64,000 bases of DNA from JBHIET01 sp046760785. GTDB taxonomy: Bacteria > Chloroflexota > Anaerolineae > B4-G1. A program made the translations under genes and the position numbers. The notes under the pieces were generated by a model. That model worked only from the letters and a program-made list of their open reading frames with translations. It did not search any database and was not told where the DNA came from. Positions 42,350-48,412 of the stretch are shown here, in pieces (position 1 is the stretch's first letter; each line of letters begins with the position of its first letter). Where the stretch lies: positions 28,881 to 92,880 of the forward strand of contig JBHIET010000001.1 of NCBI GenBank assembly GCA_046760785.1, read 5' to 3'.

Positions 42350-43465
42350 ATGAGCAAGAGAGCCTTAATCCCAATCCTGCTGGTCGCGTTCACGCTGATC
42401 GCCTGCACCCGGCCGCGCCGCGCCAGCCCACAACCTTCCGTCGAGAGCATCACCACCATCACGGAATACGGCAAGAGCCTCGACTGGTCACATACAACGG
42501 ACCTCATCGCCTTTGGGAAGAGGGGTGAAGACGGCTACTACGACGTCTACGTTATGCGCCCGGACGGATCGAGCGAGACCTGCCTCACGTGCGGCAATCC
42601 CGACGTCCCAAAGCACAATGGCAATCCGGCCTGGCATCCGTCTGGCGAGTACATTGCGTTCACGGCCGAAAAGGCGGAGAACCCGGCCGAGGATGACGAG
42701 TTCGCCATTCCCGGCACCGGCATCCACTGCGATCTTTGGGTGATGACCGACGATGGCGGCCACCTCTACCGGTTGACCGACCTGCCCTGGCGTCCGGCGC
42801 AGGGTGTGATCCACCCCCAGTTCTCCCACGACGGCACGATGCTCCTGTGGACGGAGAGGGTGAGCCCCGGCGGGGGGCTTCCCTGGGGGGAATGGGCGCT
42901 CAAGTTGGCCGACTTTGTGGTGGGCGCGGATGGCCCCCGCATCGAAAACATCCGAACCTACCAGCCCGGCGACCAGCACAACTTTTACGAAAGCCACGCC
43001 TTCTCCAACGACGACAGCCGCATCCTGTTCTCGGCCAACTCGATCCCTGGCCAATCGCCTACCGGCATAGACATCTACGAGATGGACCTGGCCACCCAGG
43101 AACTGACCCGCCTGACGGCCACGCTGGAGGACTGGGACGAGCACGCCCACTACTCCCCGGACGGCACCCGCATCGCCTGGATGTCAAGCACGGGCTTTGA
43201 CATCACGTACACCTCAATTGAGAAACACGAGTGGGCACGGGAACTGATAACCGAACTCTGGATCATGGATGCGGATGGCTCGAACCCACAGAGGCTGACT
43301 TACTTCAACGAACCAGACCATGCAGAATACACGGGCCATCCCGTCATCGTTTCGGACAGCGCGTGGTCCCCTGACGGCAATCGTCTGGCCGTGCTTATGG
43401 CGTACAGGACCGCTTCTGGCCTCAGGACAAGGATCGTGATGATCACGCTCCGGGCAGGTATGTAG
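42350..43465 (+). CDS. Lipoprotein with PD40/TolB-like beta-propeller repeats
   Basis: ATG 42350 has AAGGAG 7 nt upstream and opens a signal peptide ending in a lipobox (LIAC, Cys20 or so). The rest contains several PD40/WD40-like blades: TDLIAFGKRGEDGYYDVYVM, NPAWHPSGEYIAFTAEK, HYSPDGTRIAWMSS and DSAWSPDGNRLAVL. Such proteins act as periplasmic or surface binding or scaffold propellers; the ligand is unknown. The gene begins 63 nt after the relic sigma stop, inside what looks like a sigma/anti-sigma neighbourhood. Confidence 0.85.
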   Translation: MSKRALIPILLVAFTLIACTRPRRASPQPSVESITTITEYGKSLDWSHTTDLIAFGKRGEDGYYDVYVMRPDGSSETCLTCGNPDVPKHNGNPAWHPSGEYIAFTAEKAENPAEDDEFAIPGTGIHCDLWVMTDDGGHLYRLTDLPWRPAQGVIHPQFSHDGTMLLWTERVSPGGGLPWGEWALKLADFVVGADGPRIENIRTYQPGDQHNFYESHAFSNDDSRILFSANSIPGQSPTGIDIYEMDLATQELTRLTATLEDWDEHAHYSPDGTRIAWMSSTGFDITYTSIEKHEWARELITELWIMDADGSNPQRLTYFNEPDHAEYTGHPVIVSDSAWSPDGNRLAVLMAYRTASGLRTRIVMITLRAGM

Positions 43466-43508
43466 GACACTTAGGCAGAAGTTCCTCGTCAGTTAGACAT
43501 TGTCGAGA

Positions 43509-43666
43509 GCGTCGGTCGAGTAGGAGCGGCTTGTGTTGAGTAGCCGAAGGCGTATCAAAACAAGCGACGTATCGAGACCACGCGACTTATGAGGTACTTT
43601 TGTTGTCGAGGAACGCTTGGTTTCGATACGCTTCTCCACTTCGTTCCGAAGCTACTCAACCGGCGC
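43509..43666. mobile_element. MITE-like repeat, long copy (158 bp)
   Basis: It shares the ends GCGTCGGTCGAGTAG and CTACTCAACCGGCGC with the 99 bp copy at 30864-30962. It also contains internal inverted copies (TTGAGTAGCCGAAGGCGTATC and GTTTCGATACGCTTC). Similarity to the first copy continues about 30 bp past the right end (TTCTGCAACTGTGAGGGATTT, TCCTGCAACCGGTGGAGGATTT). No coding capacity. Confidence 0.65.
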
Positions 43667-43711
43667 TTGTTCTGCAACTGTGAGGGATTTCCGCCGGGCT
43701 GTAGTAGGACA

Positions 43712-44143
43712 ATGACAGATTTGCTGGACCATTCATTGAACCGGCTGGGACGCGAGCCACTGCCGGCCGGCTTCGCCGCCAGTGTGATGGAGGCCGTGGC
43801 ACTGCACCGCCGACGCCAGGCCCGCCTGCGGACGTTATTCGCGGTCGCCTGCGGTCTGGCTGGGCTGGCGTCTCTACCCTGGACGTTGGCGCCACTTGCC
43901 GAATGGCTGGCGACGTTGGAACGGGCGCTGACCGCCGACGCCTGGCTGTGGGCGCTGGTGAGCGGCGACACCGCTGCGTGGATGGCCGTCTTGGATGGCC
44001 TGCTGATTCTGCCGGACGGGCTGGGCGTCCTGGCGGTGGCGACTGTGACACTGCTAGGGATGGCTGGCGCGCTGGCGTTGGCACGCTTGCTGCCGGAGGA
44101 GAGGCGCGCTCTGCTACCGGCGCTGCCAGGAGGCATGGGATGA
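43712..44143 (+). CDS. Small membrane protein, possibly anti-sigma-like
   Basis: ATG 43712 gives 143 aa. A cytoplasmic N-terminus (TDLLDHSLNRLGREPLPAGFAASVMEAVALHRRRQ) is followed by a first membrane segment (TLFAVACGLAGLASLPWTLAPL) and a second near the C-terminus (LGVLAVATVTLLGMAGALALARLL). The N-terminal pattern, a short helical tail before a membrane span, resembles anti-sigma regulators without a zinc finger. The nearby broken ECF sigma gene (41773) supports that, but the PD40 lipoprotein and a MITE now lie between them. Overlaps the next gene by ATGA. Confidence 0.6.
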   Translation: MTDLLDHSLNRLGREPLPAGFAASVMEAVALHRRRQARLRTLFAVACGLAGLASLPWTLAPLAEWLATLERALTADAWLWALVSGDTAAWMAVLDGLLILPDGLGVLAVATVTLLGMAGALALARLLPEERRALLPALPGGMG

Positions 44144-44835
44144 GGAGACGAGACTGGATCCTTCTGCTGTTGACGATTGTGCTAACCGTGGCGATTGTCG
44201 CTGTGACCACTTTGCTCCTGCCTGGGCCGGAGCAGCCGCTGGCGCACGCGCTGTCCCGCTTCGCGGCTGGCGGAGCAGTGGCCCGCCTGTTGGGCCCGGC
44301 GCCCACAGGCCTGCGGGCGCTGGCGCGCACGCTGGGCGGCGGGATATTCCTGCTGCTCTTCTGGGGACTGCTGTTGTACCTGCTCCCGCGCCGGATGACC
44401 GGGATGACCAGCAGCCTCACCTGGAGGGGGCTGGGCCGCACACTGCTGGTGGGGCTGGCCGTGACGCTGCTGGCATTGGCACTGGTGGTGCTGAGCGTTC
44501 TCACCCGCTCAACTCTGATGCTAACTCTTCCGCTCGTCTGCGGGCTGCTGCTCGTCGGCCACTGCGGCGCGGCATCGCTGGCGGTGGCGCTGGGGTGTGG
44601 GATGAGGCGTCTGCTGGGCTCTGTGGCGGTCTCGGTACCGCTACTGGAACTGACGCTGGGCACTCTGGTGATCTACGGGCTGGGCTACGTCCCCATCCTC
44701 CGGCTGCTGATCGGCGCATTGGTGATCGTGCTGGCGCTGGGCGTAGCCGTCCGCACGCGCATGGGCAGTGGAAAGCCCTGGTCGTTGTCACCGCTAGTGC
44801 AGACGGGGGACAATCTACCTTCAGAGGAGGAATAG
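44140..44835 (+). CDS. Polytopic membrane protein of unknown function
   Basis: ATG 44140 overlaps the stop of the preceding gene (ATGA), so the two are translationally coupled. The 231 aa sequence has about six hydrophobic segments, starting with WILLLLTIVLTVAIVAVTTLLL. Between them lie short Arg-rich loops (YLLPRRMTG, GCGMRRLLG). A glycine-rich run in the C-terminal half (LGTLVIYGLGYVPILRLLIG) resembles bactofilin/DUF-type membrane proteins only loosely. No function is assigned. Confidence 0.65.
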   Translation: MRRRDWILLLLTIVLTVAIVAVTTLLLPGPEQPLAHALSRFAAGGAVARLLGPAPTGLRALARTLGGGIFLLLFWGLLLYLLPRRMTGMTSSLTWRGLGRTLLVGLAVTLLALALVVLSVLTRSTLMLTLPLVCGLLLVGHCGAASLAVALGCGMRRLLGSVAVSVPLLELTLGTLVIYGLGYVPILRLLIGALVIVLALGVAVRTRMGSGKPWSLSPLVQTGDNLPSEEE

Positions 44836-44838
44836 CAT

Positions 44839-45162
44839 ATGCCGTTCTTCACCCTCAAGGAATTGCCGGGGACCGAGATGCTGCCGGGTGTCACGCGCCG
44901 GGCGGTCTACCTGGAGCACGTGATGATGACCTTCTTCCACTTCGAGCCGGGGAAAGCAGTCCCGGTGCACGATCATCCCCACGAGCAGATCACCTACGTC
45001 GTGCAGGGGGCGATGGAGTTCACGCTAGCGGGCGAGACGCGGGTGCTGCGGGCTGGCGATGGTGTCTGCTGCCCGCCTGGCGTGCCGCACGGCGCCGTGG
45101 TCCTCGACGAGCCTACCCTGGCCCTTGATGCCTGGTATCCTCTGCGCGAAGAATACAAGTAG
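44839..45162 (+). CDS. Cupin-2 domain protein
   Basis: The 107 aa single cupin has metal-ligand motif 1 as HDHPHEQITYVVQG and motif 2 as AGDGVCCPPGVPHG. GAGGAATAGCAT just upstream gives the RBS. Small single cupins of this kind bind Fe, Mn or Zn and act as isomerases, dioxygenases or sensors; the substrate is not evident. It lies 3 nt after the membrane protein, suggesting co-transcription. Confidence 0.85.
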   Translation: MPFFTLKELPGTEMLPGVTRRAVYLEHVMMTFFHFEPGKAVPVHDHPHEQITYVVQGAMEFTLAGETRVLRAGDGVCCPPGVPHGAVVLDEPTLALDAWYPLREEYK

Positions 45163-45172
45163 CGGCGTGAAG

Positions 45173-45190
45173 GCGATAGCAATCGCTTTT
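45173..45190 (+). terminator. Possible intrinsic terminator after the cupin gene
   Basis: GCGAT-AGCA-ATCGC followed by TTTT lies 11 nt past the cupin stop. The stem is only 5 bp, so the call is weak. Confidence 0.35.
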
Positions 45191-45191
45191 A

Positions 45192-45260
45192 TTCGCGTAG
45201 TCATTATGGGCTATGCTGGTGTCTCTCTGAGTTTCTCCGACAGATTTTAGCCTATGCGAA
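45192..45260. repeat. Short palindromic element, copy A (69 bp)
   Basis: It starts TTCGCGTAGTCATTATGGGC and ends GCCTATGCGAA, so the ends are inverted repeats (TTCGCGTAG versus TTCGCATAG). A second element with the same first 17 bases apart from one, and the same type of end, lies at 52993-53055. Confidence 0.55.
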
Positions 45261-45273
45261 AGGAAGGTGTGTG

Positions 45274-46116
45274 ATGCATCTCAAGTGGTATGGATGGCTG
45301 GGGCTGACCATCGTCGTTGGGGCCGAAATCTGCCTCTTTGCCCGGCAGCCCTTTGTCTCCAGGTGGTTCATCCCCATCGTCTGGACCGGCTACATCCTCT
45401 TCGCCGACGCGCTGGCACTGCGGTTGCGGGGCCATTCGCTCATCCACGACCGGCCCTGGGAGGCACTGATGCTGGTCTGGATCTCCGTTGGCTGTTGGCT
45501 GCTGTTTGAGGTGTACAATCTTTCCTTGCAAAACTGGTACTACGTGGGCGTGCCAGAGCACCCGATCGAGCGGGATTGGGCTTTCTTGTGGTCCTTCGCT
45601 ACCATTATGCCGGGGATGTTCGAGACGGCCGACGTGCTGGAGGGGCTGGGGTTTCTGCGTAACCTGAGGACAAAACCGCGTAGCCTCTCTCCAGCGTTGC
45701 TGGCGGCGATGTTCGCGGTGGGGGTGGCCTTTGTGACCATTCCGCCGCTGCTGCCCGTCCACATCGCCCGCTACACCTTCGCCTTTGTCTGGGTCGGGTT
45801 TATCCCCTTGCTGGAGCCGCTCAACCTGCAACTGGGCATCGCGTCGCCGCTGGCCAGGTGGGCGCGTGGTGACCCGCGTCTTGCCCTGCGGCTGCTGGCG
45901 GCAGGGATGGTTTGCGGCTTCCTGTGGGAGTTCTGGAACTTCTGGGCCACCGCCGGCTGGCGCTACACGTTGCCCTGGCCGCTCGATTTCGGCGTCCACT
46001 ACTTCCGTATGCCGGTGTTGGGGTTGCTGGGCTTCCCGCCTTTCGCCTGGGAATGCTGGGCGATGTTCCAGTTGCTCAAGCGGGCGCTGCGCGGCGACGT
46101 GCTGTGGCAGGGTTGA
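45274..46116 (+). CDS. Polytopic membrane protein, uncharacterised
   Basis: ATG 45274 (280 aa) follows AAGGAAGG; a GTG one codon earlier is also possible. About seven to eight membrane segments are visible, e.g. WLGLTIVVGAEICLFA, WFIPIVWTGYILFADAL, LMLVWISVGCWLLFEVY and FAFVWVGFIPLLEPLN. Conserved aromatic-rich loops (LSLQNWYYVGVP, CGFLWEFWNFWATAGWRYTLP) suggest a distinct family of unknown function. It stands alone between two repeats or hairpins. Confidence 0.7.
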   Translation: MHLKWYGWLGLTIVVGAEICLFARQPFVSRWFIPIVWTGYILFADALALRLRGHSLIHDRPWEALMLVWISVGCWLLFEVYNLSLQNWYYVGVPEHPIERDWAFLWSFATIMPGMFETADVLEGLGFLRNLRTKPRSLSPALLAAMFAVGVAFVTIPPLLPVHIARYTFAFVWVGFIPLLEPLNLQLGIASPLARWARGDPRLALRLLAAGMVCGFLWEFWNFWATAGWRYTLPWPLDFGVHYFRMPVLGLLGFPPFAWECWAMFQLLKRALRGDVLWQG

Positions 46117-46162
46117 GAGGAGACGAAAGTCGCATAGACGCAGCCTCCCAAACGCAGGTATT

Positions 46163-46184
46163 CCATCAGAACGTGCTCTGATGG
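46163..46184. repeat. Hairpin between the membrane protein gene and sucC
   Basis: CCATCAGA-ACGTGC-TCTGATGG is an 8 bp perfect stem followed by GATGTTGGTGTG. It may stop transcription of the upstream gene, but no clean T tract is present. Confidence 0.35.
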
Positions 46185-46253
46185 GATGTTGGTGTGTGTT
46201 TGGATTTCGAATAGTGTCCCCTTACTGCTCCACTTTCCCGTGTTCGCGTTCAC

Positions 46254-46281
46254 TTGGCTTCTGTATGCGCTGTGGTATAAT
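46254..46281 (+). promoter_or_regulatory. Promoter of sucCD
   Basis: TTGGCT and a perfect TATAAT are 16 nt apart (TGTGG precedes the -10). The sucC GTG is 57 nt downstream of the -10. Confidence 0.6.
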
Positions 46282-46338
46282 CCCGCCCGTCCCTGTGAAA
46301 TCGTGCGGAACCTGACGTTGCAGTTGGGAGGCGGGTGC

Positions 46339-47514
46339 GTGAAACTACATGAGTATCAGTCTAAGCAGCTCTTCGCCGCACATGGCGTGCCGATTCCGGT
46401 TGGCGACATCGCTGCCACGCCCGAAGAAGCACGCCGCATCGCCGAGGAATTGGGGAGACCTGTCGTTGTCAAGTCCCAGGTGCTCGTTGGAGGGAGAGGT
46501 AAGGCTGGCGGTATCAAGCTGGCCCAGACCCCCGACGAGGCCGAAAGGGTGGCCGGGCAGATCCTGGGGATGGAGATCAAGGGTTTGCCCGTGCGCAAGG
46601 TTCTGCTGGACGAGGCGGCCGACATCCGGCAGGAAATCTATCTGGGCATCGTCGTGGACCGGGCCAATCGCCGCCCGGTGATGATGGCTTCCTCCGAAGG
46701 TGGCATGGAGATCGAGCAGGTCGCCCGCACCAACCCAGAGGCGATCAAGGAAGTCACCATTGACCCCTTCCTGGGCCTGCGTGGTTACCAGACTCTGACG
46801 TTGGCCAAAGGCATCGGGCTGGTGGGCGAGCACTTCCGTGGATTAGACCAGGTTGCTCGTGGCCTGTACGAGGCTTTCATGGCCTACGATGCTTCACTGG
46901 CCGAGATCAATCCGCTGGTCGTCACCGGCAGGGGTGAACTGCTGGCGGTGGACGGTAAGATGGTGCTCGACGACAACAGCCTCTTCCGCCACCCGGATCT
47001 GGCAGAGATGCGGGACGTGGACGAGGAGACTCAGGCTGAGCGGGAGGCGCGTGAGGCTGGCCTGAGCTACGTCCAACTTGACGGTGAGATTGGCTGTATG
47101 GTCAACGGAGCGGGGCTGGCGATGGCGACGATGGACATCATCAAGCACTTCGGCGGCGCTCCAGCCAACTTCCTCGACATCGGCGGCGGGGCTAAGGCTG
47201 AGCGCGTGGCGGCGGCGTTGCGCCTCATCCTAGCAGATCCCAACATCAAGGCCGTGCTGTTCAACATCTTTGGCGGCATCACCCGTTGCGATGAGGTGGC
47301 CAAGGGCATCGTCGCTGCCTTCGAGGAGGTCAAGCCCGGTGTTCCACTGGTGGCACGGCTGGTGGGAACGAACGAGGAAGAGGGGCGTGCGATTCTGGAA
47401 GGATCGGGCTATCAGCTGATCACAGCAGCGACTTTGGCCGAAGCGGCGCGGAGGGCGGTCGCTGCCGCCAGAGGCGAATTGGCGATGCAGCGTTCTGAGC
47501 TTGTCGAAGAATAG
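46339..47514 (+). CDS. sucC: SucC, succinyl-CoA (ADP-forming) ligase beta subunit
   Basis: The GTG at 46339 gives VKLHEYQSKQLFAAHGVP, the canonical SucC start, behind GGAGG at 7 nt. The ATP-grasp part has VVVKSQVLVGGRGKAGG and AEINPLVVT. The C-terminal ligase domain has CMVNGAGLAMATMDIIKHFGG and FNIFGGITRCDEVA. The enzyme interconverts succinyl-CoA and succinate with nucleotide. At 391 aa the length is normal. The last residues (QRSELVEE) are encoded by the dispersed repeat TTCTGAGCTTGTCGAAGAA, an apparent replacement of the natural C-terminus. sucD follows 11 nt later. Confidence 0.95.
   Translation: MKLHEYQSKQLFAAHGVPIPVGDIAATPEEARRIAEELGRPVVVKSQVLVGGRGKAGGIKLAQTPDEAERVAGQILGMEIKGLPVRKVLLDEAADIRQEIYLGIVVDRANRRPVMMASSEGGMEIEQVARTNPEAIKEVTIDPFLGLRGYQTLTLAKGIGLVGEHFRGLDQVARGLYEAFMAYDASLAEINPLVVTGRGELLAVDGKMVLDDNSLFRHPDLAEMRDVDEETQAEREAREAGLSYVQLDGEIGCMVNGAGLAMATMDIIKHFGGAPANFLDIGGGAKAERVAAALRLILADPNIKAVLFNIFGGITRCDEVAKGIVAAFEEVKPGVPLVARLVGTNEEEGRAILEGSGYQLITAATLAEAARRAVAAARGELAMQRSELVEE
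47493..47511. repeat. TTCTGAGCTTGTCGAAGAA repeat at the end of sucC
   Basis: This 19-mer with a near-palindromic TTCnnnGCTTGTCGAA core is a short dispersed repeat. A variant, CCCTGAGCTCGTCGAAGGG, lies at 48996-49014. Here it encodes the SucC C-terminus (SELVE). Confidence 0.55.
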
Positions 47515-47525
47515 GGAGGCTGCGG

Positions 47526-48395
47526 ATGGCGATTTTGGCTGACAAGAACACCCGGTTGCTCGTGCAGGGCATCACCGGGCGCGAGGGCGAGTTCCACAGC
47601 CGACGCATGATCGAATACGGCACGCAGATTGTGGCGGGCGTCACGCCTGGCAAGGGCGGGCAATGGGCTTGCGACGACAAGGTGCCTGTCTTCGACACCG
47701 TTGCCGAGGCGGTGGCGGCCACCGAGGCTAACACCTCCGTCATCTACGTGCCGGCCCGCTTCGCCCCCGATGCCATCCTGGAGGCAGCCGACGCGGGCAT
47801 CCCGCTTATCGTCTGCATCACCGAAGGCATCCCTACGCTGGACATGATCCGCGTCTGCGCCTACCTCGATCAGAAGGGTGTGCGGATGGTGGGGCCCAAC
47901 TGCCCCGGCCTCCTCTCGCCTGGCGAGGCAAAGGTCGGTATCATGCCCGGTCACATCGCGACTCCTGGCCCTATCGGTGTCGTCTCCCGTTCCGGCACGC
48001 TGACCTACGAGGTGGTCTACGCTCTCACCGCCCGTGGTATGGGCCAGACTACCTGCGTTGGCATAGGTGGCGATCCTGTCATCGGCATGACCTTCATTGA
48101 CGTGCTGAAGCTGTTTGAGGACGATCCGTTGACCGAGCAGGTGGTGCTCATCGGCGAAATTGGCGGCACCGACGAGGAGCGGGCTGCGCAGTTCATCAGC
48201 GAGCGGATGACCAAGCCGGTCACGGCCTTCATCGCGGGGCGGACTGCGCCGCCAGGCAAGCGCATGGGCCACGCTGGAGCCATCATCCAGGGCGGTACCG
48301 GCACCGCTGTGGAGAAGATCACTGCTTTTGAGGCCGTTGGAGTGCGGGTGGCCGAGCATCCGGAACAGATCCCTGACCTCGTAGCGCAGAATTAG
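47526..48395 (+). CDS. sucD: SucD, succinyl-CoA (ADP-forming) ligase alpha subunit
   Basis: The 289 aa protein has the CoA-binding start (LADKNTRLLVQGITGREG), GTQIVAGVTPGKGG, VGPNCPGLLSPGE and SRSGTLTYEV. The phosphohistidine site is in GKRMGHAGAII (about residue 248). It pairs with SucC. In an acetogen-like cell the pair may work in an incomplete TCA cycle or in succinyl-CoA recycling. GGGAGGCTGCGG precedes ATG 47526. Confidence 0.96.
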   Translation: MAILADKNTRLLVQGITGREGEFHSRRMIEYGTQIVAGVTPGKGGQWACDDKVPVFDTVAEAVAATEANTSVIYVPARFAPDAILEAADAGIPLIVCITEGIPTLDMIRVCAYLDQKGVRMVGPNCPGLLSPGEAKVGIMPGHIATPGPIGVVSRSGTLTYEVVYALTARGMGQTTCVGIGGDPVIGMTFIDVLKLFEDDPLTEQVVLIGEIGGTDEERAAQFISERMTKPVTAFIAGRTAPPGKRMGHAGAIIQGGTGTAVEKITAFEAVGVRVAEHPEQIPDLVAQN

Positions 48396-48412
48396 CGGCC
48401 AGCGCCTAGCCG

